A stretch of 17,667 nucleotides of DNA, taken from positions 1 to 17,667 of the forward strand of contig URGL01000054.1 of the NCBI GenBank assembly GCA_900547405.1. The letters are read 5' to 3'. Positions within the stretch are counted from its first letter, which is position 1, and each line of letters starts with the position of its first letter. The notes below the pieces were generated by a model. The model was given only the letters and a program-made list of their open reading frames with translations, was not told the DNA's origin and did not search any database. The stretch is from an uncultured Eubacteriales bacterium. GTDB taxonomy: Bacteria > Bacillota > Clostridia > Oscillospirales > Oscillospiraceae. Positions 6,794 to 13,966 of the stretch are shown here, one piece after another. The position numbers were made by a program, and so were the translations under genes.

Positions 6794-9394
6794 ATGGCAA
6801 CTACAGAACTGACTCCCATGCAGCGGCAGTATCAGCAGATGAAGGCCCGGAACAAGGACTGTATTCTCTTCTTCCGCCTGGGCGATTTCTACGAAATGTT
6901 CAACGAGGACGCAAAGCTCGCTGCCCGGGAGTTGGATCTGACCCTAACCAGCCGGGACCGGTCGAAGCCCAAAGAGGAGCAGACCCCCATGTGCGGCGTA
7001 CCCTACCACAGCGTAGACTCCTATATCGCCCGACTGGTGCAAAAGGGCTACAAGGTAGCCATCTGCGAGCAAATGGAGGACCCCGCCACGGCCAAGGGCC
7101 TGGTAGAGCGGGACATCACCCGAATCATCACCCCCGGCACTGTGACGGAAAGCTGCATGCTGGAAGAGTCCAAGAATAACTTCATGGGCTGCATCTGCGC
7201 CCAGGGCGGCCGGTACGGCCTGGCCTTCTGCGACCTGTCTACCGGCGCTTTTTTCTCCACAACCTGTGTGGATTCCCGCAGCGTCTGCTCGGAGTTGGGC
7301 CGGTTTTCCCCCAGCGAGGTCCTTCGCTTCGGAGAGGGCGCTCAGGAGGAGGAAATTTCCGACGTTCTCTTCCGCCGGTTGAACTGCTGCGTAGATGAGG
7401 GCAACGCCGAAGACTTCGAGCTGACACAGTGTGAAGAGCTGCTCCACAAGCACTTTGGAAAATCTGTCCAGGATCTGGGCATGGGCTCCTTTCCTGGGGC
7501 CATCCGCGCCAGCGGGGCCTTGCTGAAAACTCTGCTGACCCTGCAAAAGAACGACCTGGCCCATATCCGGGAGCTGCAATACTACACCACCGGCCGCTTC
7601 ATGGAGCTGGACCTGGATGCCCGGCGAAACCTGGAGCTGACGGAGACCATGCGCTCCAAGGAAAAGCGGGGGACCCTGCTGTGGGTCCTGGACAAGACCC
7701 ATACCGCCATGGGCGGCCGGATGCTCCGAAGCTGGCTGGAAAAGCCCCTGCTGGACCCGGCAGAGATCACCCGCCGCCAGCAGGCCGTGGAGGCCCTGGT
7801 GGAAGATCCCATTCTCCGGGGCGAACTGGAGGAGGCTCTGAAAGAGGTCACGGATCTGGAGCGGGTCATGACCCGCATCGTCACCGCTACCGTCAATTGC
7901 AGAGACCTTCTATCCTTGGCCCGGGGCCTGCGGGCCCTGCCCCAGGTGAAGGGGCAGCTGGAGCAGGCACAGAGCGGCATGCTCCAGCGTCTTGCCCAGA
8001 ACATCGACACCATGGAAAGCTGGGCGGACCGGATCGAAAATACCATTGTCGATGAGCCCCCGCTGACCGTCCGGGAGGGCGGCATGATCCGCCGGGGGGC
8101 GGATCCGGATGCCGACCGGCTCCGGGACATCATGGATGGCGGCTCCGGCACCATTGCCGCCATTGAGGCCAGTGAGCGGGAAAAAACCGGCATCCGCACC
8201 CTGAAGGTGGGCTTTAACCGGGTCTTCGGCTATTATATCGAGGTCAGCAAATCCTTTATGGATCAGGTACCCCCCACCTACATCCGCAAGCAGACCCTGG
8301 CCAACTGCGAGCGCTACATCACCCAGGAGCTGAAAGACCTGGAGACCCAGGTCCTCACCGCCAAGGACCGGCTGACGGCCCTGGAATACCAGATCTTCCA
8401 AAAGCTCCGGGAGGACCTTTCCGGTCAGGCCGCTGCCGTGCAGCAGTCCGCCGGAGCCGTGGCCGCCGCGGATACCCTCTGCTCTCTGGCCAACGTGGCC
8501 GTTCAGCGCGGCTACTGCCGCCCGGAGATCAGCCTGGGACCGGAAATCTCCATCACCGATGGCCGTCATCCGGTGGTGGAGGCCATGCTGCGGGACAGTC
8601 TCTTTGTCCCCAACGACACCAGTCTGGGAGGCCGGGACAACCAGGTTGCCATCATCACCGGCCCCAATATGGCCGGTAAGTCCACCTATATGCGCCAGGT
8701 GGCCCTCATCGTCCTCATGGCCCAGATGGGCTCCTTCGTCCCCGCCCGGGCCGCCCGGATCGGCATCGTAGACCGGGTGTTTACCCGGATCGGCGCCACC
8801 GACGATCTGGCCTCCGGCCAGTCCACCTTTATGGTGGAAATGTCCGAGGTGGCCTCCATTCTGAAATACGCCACCTCCCGCAGTCTGCTGATCCTGGACG
8901 AGATTGGCAGGGGCACCTCCACCTATGACGGCATGAGCATCGCCCGGGCCGTGCTGGAATTCGCCGCCAATCCCCGGCAGCTGGGGGCCAAGACCCTGTT
9001 CGCCACCCACTACCACGAGCTTTCCACCATGGAAACCAGGCTCTCCAATGTAAAAAACTACAACATTGCCGTAAAAAAGCGGGGGGACCAAATGATTTTC
9101 CTTCGTAAAATCGTCCCCGGAGCCACAGATGACAGCTATGGCATTGAGGTGGCCAAGCTGGCAGGGATCCCAGGCAGCGTGATCACCAGAGCCCGGGAAA
9201 TACTGGCCGAGCTGGAGGCCGAGGGGCCTCAGCAGACCCTTTCCGGCCCCTCCAAAGAGCCCCAGGATCAGGTCAGTATGCTGGACCTGGCAAGCAATCA
9301 GGTCTGCGACGAACTGCGAAAGCTCCAGGTGGAGACTCTGACGCCTATCGAGGCCATGAACGCGTTGTATAAGCTGCGAAAAATGCTGGAGTAA
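6794..9394 (+). CDS. mutS: DNA mismatch repair protein MutS
   Basis: Recognises mispairs and small loops and recruits MutL. It has 866 residues, the usual length. The mismatch-reading Phe-x-Glu is F32-Y-E34 in RLGDFYEMF. The ABC-type ATPase has Walker A GPNMAGKS (residues 623-630), Walker B ILDE ending at Asp702-Glu703, the signature-type GRGTSTYDG, and the H-loop segment ATHYHEL. Near the C-terminus QVSML (826-830) resembles the QMSLL clamp-binding motif of E. coli MutS; this is an inference. AAAGGA seven bases before the ATG is the ribosome-binding site. The gene lies 19 bases after miaB and 8 bases before the CPBP gene, so it is almost certainly cotranscribed with both. Confidence 0.98.
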   Translation: MATTELTPMQRQYQQMKARNKDCILFFRLGDFYEMFNEDAKLAARELDLTLTSRDRSKPKEEQTPMCGVPYHSVDSYIARLVQKGYKVAICEQMEDPATAKGLVERDITRIITPGTVTESCMLEESKNNFMGCICAQGGRYGLAFCDLSTGAFFSTTCVDSRSVCSELGRFSPSEVLRFGEGAQEEEISDVLFRRLNCCVDEGNAEDFELTQCEELLHKHFGKSVQDLGMGSFPGAIRASGALLKTLLTLQKNDLAHIRELQYYTTGRFMELDLDARRNLELTETMRSKEKRGTLLWVLDKTHTAMGGRMLRSWLEKPLLDPAEITRRQQAVEALVEDPILRGELEEALKEVTDLERVMTRIVTATVNCRDLLSLARGLRALPQVKGQLEQAQSGMLQRLAQNIDTMESWADRIENTIVDEPPLTVREGGMIRRGADPDADRLRDIMDGGSGTIAAIEASEREKTGIRTLKVGFNRVFGYYIEVSKSFMDQVPPTYIRKQTLANCERYITQELKDLETQVLTAKDRLTALEYQIFQKLREDLSGQAAAVQQSAGAVAAADTLCSLANVAVQRGYCRPEISLGPEISITDGRHPVVEAMLRDSLFVPNDTSLGGRDNQVAIITGPNMAGKSTYMRQVALIVLMAQMGSFVPARAARIGIVDRVFTRIGATDDLASGQSTFMVEMSEVASILKYATSRSLLILDEIGRGTSTYDGMSIARAVLEFAANPRQLGAKTLFATHYHELSTMETRLSNVKNYNIAVKKRGDQMIFLRKIVPGATDDSYGIEVAKLAGIPGSVITRAREILAELEAEGPQQTLSGPSKEPQDQVSMLDLASNQVCDELRKLQVETLTPIEAMNALYKLRKMLE

Positions 9395-9402
9395 CTGTAT
9401 TT

Positions 9403-10101
9403 ATGTCAAGATCTTCCCTTTCCGCCCCTGCTCTGCGGCATGACGAGACGGTGGTGGGCTGGAGCTGGTACGCTTTTCAGATGATCGTGCTGCCCAGCCT
9501 TCTGACCTCTCTCAACGGGCTTCTGAAAAAGCCCTTCTCCACGGCAGAGGTGAATTTCACCTATTTTATTATAAATTTTCTGGCCACGCTTTGGATCTAT
9601 CATCGGTTCCTGGGGAGCTCCTTCCAGTCTCTCCGGGCCCATCCAGCTCTCTTTTGCCAGGCGGTGGTGCTGGGGCTGGCGGCCTATTGGGCCAGCTTTA
9701 CGGCCATGAATTTCTGCCTGCACCTGCTGGACCCAGGATATGTGAACCAGAACGATGCCTCCATCGCCGCCATGACCAAAGGAAGCTATTATCTGATGCT
9801 TTTGGGCACGGTGATCCTGGCTCCCGTAGCTGAGGAATGCGTCTTCCGGGGCCTTCTCTTCCGGAACCTCTGGAAGGTCAATATGGGCACGGCTTATGCC
9901 GTCTCCATGGCGGCCTTTTCCGTGATCCACATTGTGAATTATGTGGGAGTCTATTCCCCTCTGCGGCTGCTGCTGGCCTTTTTGCAATATTTGCCCGCTG
10001 GGCTGTGCCTGAGCTGGTGCTACACAAAAAGCGGCAGTATTTACGGCCCCATCGTCATGCACAGTCTCATCAATCTCTACAGCCTGAACCTTTTGAGGTA
10101 A
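9403..10101 (+). CDS. CPBP-family intramembrane metalloprotease
   Basis: A 232-residue multi-pass membrane protein of the CAAX-protease/bacteriocin-processing (CPBP, Abi) family. The three family motifs are intact: EExxxR (Glu144, Glu145, Arg149 in EECVFRG), FxxxH (Phe172, His176) and HxxxN (His220, Asn224). Several hydrophobic segments surround them. The family includes prenyl-protein proteases and bacteriocin-immunity proteins; the substrate here cannot be told from sequence. It starts eight bases after mutS, has no good ribosome-binding site of its own beyond GGAG inside the mutS end, and stops four bases before mutL. It therefore looks translationally coupled to both. Confidence 0.9.
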   Translation: MSRSSLSAPALRHDETVVGWSWYAFQMIVLPSLLTSLNGLLKKPFSTAEVNFTYFIINFLATLWIYHRFLGSSFQSLRAHPALFCQAVVLGLAAYWASFTAMNFCLHLLDPGYVNQNDASIAAMTKGSYYLMLLGTVILAPVAEECVFRGLLFRNLWKVNMGTAYAVSMAAFSVIHIVNYVGVYSPLRLLLAFLQYLPAGLCLSWCYTKSGSIYGPIVMHSLINLYSLNLLR

Positions 10102-10105
10102 TGCT

Positions 10106-12067
10106 ATGCCAAAGATCATTCAGCTTTCCCCCCATATCGCCAATCTGATTGCCGCCGGTGAAGTCGTGGAGCGGCCCGCCTCCGTGGCCAAGGAGCTGCT
10201 GGAAAACGCCGTGGATGCGGGAGCCACCAAGGTCACCATTGAGATCCGCAACGGCGGCATGACCTTCCTGCGGGTGACAGACAACGGCTGCGGCATGACT
10301 GCCGAGGATGCCCGAAGGGCGTTTCTCCGCCATGCCACCTCGAAGCTGCGCACGGCAGAGGACCTGGCAGTCATTGGCACCATGGGGTTCCGAGGGGAAG
10401 CTCTGGCCGCCATCGCCTCCGTCAGCCGGGTAGATCTGATGACCAAGCCTTCGGAGGATCTTACCGGCATCAGCCTCCACCTGGAGGGAGGCGAAATCAC
10501 CGAGGAGACGGAGGCCGGGTGCCCTGACGGCACCACCATTATCATTCGCGACCTGTTCTACAATACCCCTGCCCGGATGAAATTCATGAAGGCAGACACG
10601 GTAGAGGGGGCCCGTGTGACCGCCGCCGTCCAGCTCCAGGCCCTGGCCCACCCGGGCTGCGCCATCCAGCTGATCCGGGACGGGAAGCTTCTGCTGTCCT
10701 CCCCGGGTACCGGCAGCTTGCAGGCCGCCGTCTACAGCGTCTACGGCCGGGAATCCGCCGGGATGGTGCCGGTGCAGAGCCAGTGGGAAAAATACAAACT
10801 CACCGGCTTCGTCTCCAAGCCTACCGATGCCCGGCCCAGCCGGAACCTGCAAACCTTCTTCGTCAATAACCGGCCTGTCAAATCCAAGCTGCTCATCACC
10901 GCTTTGGAGGAGGCCTACCGGAATCAGCTGATGGTAGGCAAATTCCCCACCTGTGTGCTGTACTTGGAGATCCCCGCTCAAGCGGTAGACGTAAACGTCC
11001 ACCCGGCCAAGACGGAGGTCAAATTCTTAAACGAAAAAGCAGTCTTCGACTGCGTCCATTACGGAGTCCTGGGGGCGCTGAACAAGACCCCGGACCGGCC
11101 GGAGGTCCGCTTTCCCCAGCCCAAGGCCCCGGCTCACCCCCCCGTCTCCCAGCCTCTGCCGGAGCGTCCTGCCAGACAGCCCTCCCAGCCCAAGAAGGAC
11201 TTTTTCCGGACCATGACTCCGGAGCAATACAAAGCCTTCTCCGACACAGTCCGTCAGGCTCCCAAGCCGGATCCCGCAGCGGCCCAGGCAGCCGCGAAAA
11301 AGCTGCCGGAAACCACGCCCATGCTCCATGCCCCGGTGATCCTGCCCTCCAAGGGCTCAACCCCGGCGGTGACTGTCCCGGTGCCCGCGGCCCCTGTTTC
11401 CAAGCCTGTCCCCAAGCCGCCGATGCCGGAACCTATGCCGGAGCCTACGCCGGAGCCTGTTCCGGAGCCGGAGCAGCAGGAGCTCCCCATGCCTCAGTCT
11501 CCTCAGTGGCGCATGGTGGGAGAGCTATACCGGACCTATATCCTGGTAGAGCAGGGAGACAATGCCTTTCTCATCGACAAGCACGCCGCCCATGAGCGGA
11601 TCCTCTTTGACAAGCTGAAGGCCAACCAGGAGGCCATCCTGGGCCAGAGCCTCCTTTCTCCCATTGCTCTTCGCCTGGAGCCCCGGGAGGTCTCCGTCCT
11701 GATGGCAAACCTGACCATGATGGAGGCTCTGGGTTTTGAACTGGAGGAATTCGGAGAAAACACCCTGCTGCTGCGGCAGATCCCCATGGATCTGAATCCC
11801 GATGCCGCCAAGGAGGCGGTGGAGGAGCTGGCAGACAACCTGCTCCGGGGCAAAATCACCGCCCCGGATACCGTCCGGGACGAGATGCTTCACACCGTAG
11901 CCTGTAAAGCTGCCATCAAAGCCGGATGGGTCAATGATGACCGGGAGCTGCTGGAGATCGTCAAGGCGGTCATGAGCCGGGAGGACCTGAAGTATTGCCC
12001 CCATGGGCGGCCCATCTGCGTGACCCTGAGCAAGAAGCAATTGGAAAAACAGTTCAAGCGAACGTAA
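10106..12067 (+). CDS. mutL: DNA mismatch repair protein MutL (endonuclease-type)
   Basis: Couples MutS mismatch recognition to strand incision. It has 653 residues. The GHKL ATPase carries ENAVDAGA (33-40), DNGCGM (59-64) and GFRGEAL (94-100). A long Pro/Ala-rich linker (~330-465), including PEPMPEPTPEPVPEPE, joins it to the dimerisation/nuclease domain. That domain has DKHAAHERILFD (491-502), QSLLSP (514-519, matching the QxLxxP clamp-binding motif), ACKAAIKAG (599-607) and CPHGRP (631-636), so it is of the endonuclease class found in organisms without MutH. The last acidic residue of the DQHAxxExxxxE motif is Asp502 rather than Glu. The start follows GAGG in the tail of the protease gene. 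Confidence 0.97.
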   Translation: MPKIIQLSPHIANLIAAGEVVERPASVAKELLENAVDAGATKVTIEIRNGGMTFLRVTDNGCGMTAEDARRAFLRHATSKLRTAEDLAVIGTMGFRGEALAAIASVSRVDLMTKPSEDLTGISLHLEGGEITEETEAGCPDGTTIIIRDLFYNTPARMKFMKADTVEGARVTAAVQLQALAHPGCAIQLIRDGKLLLSSPGTGSLQAAVYSVYGRESAGMVPVQSQWEKYKLTGFVSKPTDARPSRNLQTFFVNNRPVKSKLLITALEEAYRNQLMVGKFPTCVLYLEIPAQAVDVNVHPAKTEVKFLNEKAVFDCVHYGVLGALNKTPDRPEVRFPQPKAPAHPPVSQPLPERPARQPSQPKKDFFRTMTPEQYKAFSDTVRQAPKPDPAAAQAAAKKLPETTPMLHAPVILPSKGSTPAVTVPVPAAPVSKPVPKPPMPEPMPEPTPEPVPEPEQQELPMPQSPQWRMVGELYRTYILVEQGDNAFLIDKHAAHERILFDKLKANQEAILGQSLLSPIALRLEPREVSVLMANLTMMEALGFELEEFGENTLLLRQIPMDLNPDAAKEAVEELADNLLRGKITAPDTVRDEMLHTVACKAAIKAGWVNDDRELLEIVKAVMSREDLKYCPHGRPICVTLSKKQLEKQFKRT

Positions 12068-12072
12068 AATTG

Positions 12073-12098
12073 AGAATTTGGTGGTATCGCTAAATTCT
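12073..12098 (+). other. Weak AT-rich hairpin between mutL and the CrtO-like gene
   Basis: AGAATTT (12073-12079) pairs perfectly with AAATTCT (12092-12098) around a 12-base loop, five bases after the mutL stop. The stem is AT-rich and the following sequence, TATTTCC, is a poor U-run. It is more likely a weak attenuator or chance than a full terminator. Confidence 0.3.
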
Positions 12099-12125
12099 TA
12101 TTTCCGTCTCCAAAAGGACCCATTT

Positions 12126-12665
12126 ATGAGAAACAATTTTCAAGCAACACTCTGGGCATTGGCCGCCGCTGCCGGGATATTGACCGCCGTGTTTGCGCTT
12201 CTTTCCCAAAACAGCCTCTGCCTCACCCTGGCCATTACCTTCGGCACCGCTTTCTACCACTTTGCCATGCGGCTGGCCGTCGGCTGGCTGGGTAGGGTTC
12301 TGTTTCCGGAGGGCGGCGAAAATGCCGCTTGGTTCCGGGAAAAGGGCTGGGAACGCCCCCTTTATCGGCGCTTACGGGTGCGGCGATGGAAAAAATATAT
12401 GCCCACCTATCGGCCGGAAACCTTCGATATCCGGCGCTGTCCCATAGCAAGCATCATCCGCACCACCTGCATCTCCGAAATTACCCACGAGTTCATCATT
12501 CCGCTGAGCTTTCTGCCGCTGCTGGCCATCCCCAGATTCGGGGCAGCTCCGGTATTTATCCTCACATCGATCCTGTCTGCCTGTATCGACTTGCCTTTTG
12601 CGATGATGCAGCGCTTCAACCGTCCGAGGCTCCGGCAACTGGCCCGAAAGGAGAAATGCCTATGA
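12126..12665 (+). CDS. Small membrane protein resembling CrtO-type glycosyl-diaponeurosporenoate acyltransferases
   Basis: A 179-residue protein starting at the ATG at 12126, which has AAAAGGA seven bases upstream; an in-frame TTG at 12078 lacks such a site. Two hydrophobic segments (about 8-30 and 35-60) precede a basic stretch (YRRLRVRRWKKYMP) and a further hydrophobic region (~120-160). The tail DLPFAMMQRFNRPRL, together with RRWKKYMP and the TTCISEITHEF segment, recalls the CrtO acyltransferase family, whose S. aureus member finishes staphyloxanthin. No other carotenoid gene is in the window, so the substrate is unknown. It overlaps miaA by four bases (ATGA). Family assignment is from remembered motif pattern only. 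Confidence 0.6.
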   Translation: MRNNFQATLWALAAAAGILTAVFALLSQNSLCLTLAITFGTAFYHFAMRLAVGWLGRVLFPEGGENAAWFREKGWERPLYRRLRVRRWKKYMPTYRPETFDIRRCPIASIIRTTCISEITHEFIIPLSFLPLLAIPRFGAAPVFILTSILSACIDLPFAMMQRFNRPRLRQLARKEKCL

Positions 12666-13591
12666 ATCCTATCATCTGCCTGGCTGGGCCTACCGCCTCC
12701 GGCAAGACCGCCCTGGCGGTAGCGCTTGCCCAGGCGCTGAACGGCGAGGTGGTCTCCTGCGACTCCATGCAGGTTTATAAGTTTATGGACATTGGCACCG
12801 CCAAGCCCACCCTTGCGGAGATGCAGGGCGTTCCCCACCACATGATCGATGTGGCAGACCCAAGGGAGGACTACTCCGTGTCCCGGTACTGCAAAGATGC
12901 CGCTCCCATTGTAGAGGATATTGTGTCCCGGGGCAAAGTCGCCATCATTGCCGGAGGGACCGGGCTCTACATGGACTCCCTCATCCGGGGCAACGACTTT
13001 GCCCCCTTCCCTTCCACCGGTGTCCGGGAAAGGCTGGAGCGGCAGGCAGATGCCGAAGGGCTGGAGGCCATGCGCTCTTGGCTGCGAAGCATCGACCCGG
13101 AGGCAGAGGCGCGCATCCAGGACCGAAAGCGGCTTCTGCGGGCCCTGGAAGTATACCTGGAAACCGGAGAGACCATCACGGAGCACAACCGCCGGACTCA
13201 GGCTCTCCCGCCCAGGTTTACCCCTCTGTGGCTGGGCCTGGATTTTGAAAACCGGCAGAGTCTATATCACCGCATCGATCAGCGGGTGACCCATATGCTG
13301 GAGGCGGGGCTGCTGCAGGAGATCCGGAGTCTGCTGCAAAGCGGTGTGCCGGATACCGCCACCGCCATGCAGGCCATCGGCTACAAGGAGTTCGTGTCCG
13401 CTCTGAATGGTCACGGGACGGTGGAGTCCGCCGCCGATTCCGTCCGCCAGTCCTCCCGGCGGTACGCCAAGCGGCAGCTGACCTGGTTCCGCCGGAATCC
13501 CGCCGTTCACTGGCTCATTCGGGAGGATGAAACCAGCGGGGAGGAAATTTTCCGGTCCGCCCGACAGATTATTCAGGAATTCGACAAGTGA
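12662..13591 (+). CDS. miaA: tRNA dimethylallyltransferase MiaA
   Basis: Transfers the dimethylallyl group to N6 of A37 in tRNAs reading UNN codons, making i6A, the substrate of MiaB encoded at the head of this cluster. It has 309 residues, the family norm. The P-loop is GPTASGKT (9-16), followed by SCDSMQVYKFMDIGTAKP, HHMIDVADP, GGTGLYMDSLI, QDRKRLLRALEVYLETG, QAIGYKEF and RRYAKRQLTWFRR, in the usual order. The reading frame is open far upstream, but the start at 12662 follows AAAGGAG by eight bases and begins exactly at the P-loop strand. It overlaps the upstream gene through ATGA, so it is translationally coupled. Confidence 0.97.
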   Translation: MNPIICLAGPTASGKTALAVALAQALNGEVVSCDSMQVYKFMDIGTAKPTLAEMQGVPHHMIDVADPREDYSVSRYCKDAAPIVEDIVSRGKVAIIAGGTGLYMDSLIRGNDFAPFPSTGVRERLERQADAEGLEAMRSWLRSIDPEAEARIQDRKRLLRALEVYLETGETITEHNRRTQALPPRFTPLWLGLDFENRQSLYHRIDQRVTHMLEAGLLQEIRSLLQSGVPDTATAMQAIGYKEFVSALNGHGTVESAADSVRQSSRRYAKRQLTWFRRNPAVHWLIREDETSGEEIFRSARQIIQEFDK

Positions 13592-13601
13592 ACCGTGGTA
13601 G

Positions 13602-13665
13602 CATATGTGTACTTCAACCGGGGGCCCAAACCGCTCCCAATACAAGAAACGAGGGTATACATATG
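13602..13665 (+). promoter_or_regulatory. Long-range stem that would bury the hfq start codon
   Basis: CATATGTGTAC (13602-13612) can pair over 11 bases, with one G-U, with GTATACATATG (13655-13665), whose last three bases are the hfq ATG. The 42-base loop contains the GAGG ribosome-binding site (13651-13654) hard against the stem, and an A-rich run (13640-13649). The left arm starts only 10 bases after the miaA stop, so ribosomes finishing miaA could cover it and open the stem. This is the reading of a hand-drawn fold, not a measured structure. Confidence 0.45.
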
Positions 13666-13893
13666 AACGAGACCATGAATTTACAGGATGCCATTTTGAA
13701 GGAAGTGCGCCGGGAGAAGGTTCCCGTCACGCTGTTTCTCATGAATGGCTTCCAGCTCCGGGGAGTCATTACGGGGTTTGACAGCTTTGTGGTGGTGCTG
13801 GTTTCCGATGGAAAGCAGCAAATGATCTACAAGCACGCCATCTCCACACTTGCACCCATTCGGCCCCTGAAATCCGCCGCGCCTGCCGTGTAA
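13663..13893 (+). CDS. hfq: RNA chaperone Hfq
   Basis: A 76-residue Sm-like RNA chaperone that forms a hexameric ring and binds small RNAs and A/U-rich mRNA segments. Sm1 covers about residues 8-47 (LQDAILKEVRREKVPVT, then NGFQLRGVITGFDSFVV), with Gln8 near the proximal face. Sm2 has YKHAIST (56-62), with the conserved Lys57-His58 pair. The C-terminal tail is very short, as in other Firmicutes. The reading frame is open further upstream, but the ATG at 13663 with GAGG eight bases before it fits the family N-terminus. miaA-hfq is a widespread gene pair. Confidence 0.96.
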   Translation: MNETMNLQDAILKEVRREKVPVTLFLMNGFQLRGVITGFDSFVVVLVSDGKQQMIYKHAISTLAPIRPLKSAAPAV

Positions 13894-13910
13894 CGGATCT
13901 CACGCCGCTT

Positions 13911-13942
13911 CCCGGGTCGGCGGACAACGCCGCCCGGGTTTT
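13911..13942 (+). terminator. Strong intrinsic terminator after hfq
   Basis: CCCGGG (13911-13916), a bulged T, and CGGCG (13918-13922) pair with CGCCG (13928-13932) and CCCGGG (13933-13938) around the loop GACAA. TTTTCGTTT follows. This closes the miaB-to-hfq cluster 17 bases after the hfq stop. The next gene begins only 24 bases after the T-run and I see no promoter in that gap, so some readthrough into yggS is probable. Confidence 0.85.
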
Positions 13943-13966
13943 CGTTTACAGAGAGGAGACTTTACC

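Noticed and set aside
7910..9091. A 393-codon minus-strand frame opposite mutS.
   Set aside because: Antisense shadow of mutS, whose ATPase motifs fix the true frame.
9550..9575. GTGAATTTCAC palindrome followed by TATAAA inside the CPBP gene, as a possible internal promoter for mutL.
   Set aside because: No -35 at the proper distance, and the codons encode a hydrophobic segment that would be AT-rich anyway.
12329..12661. Upstream extension of the miaA reading frame (420 codons in all).
   Set aside because: The extra part is the +1 frame of the CrtO-like gene; ribosome-binding site and P-loop position set the start at 12662.
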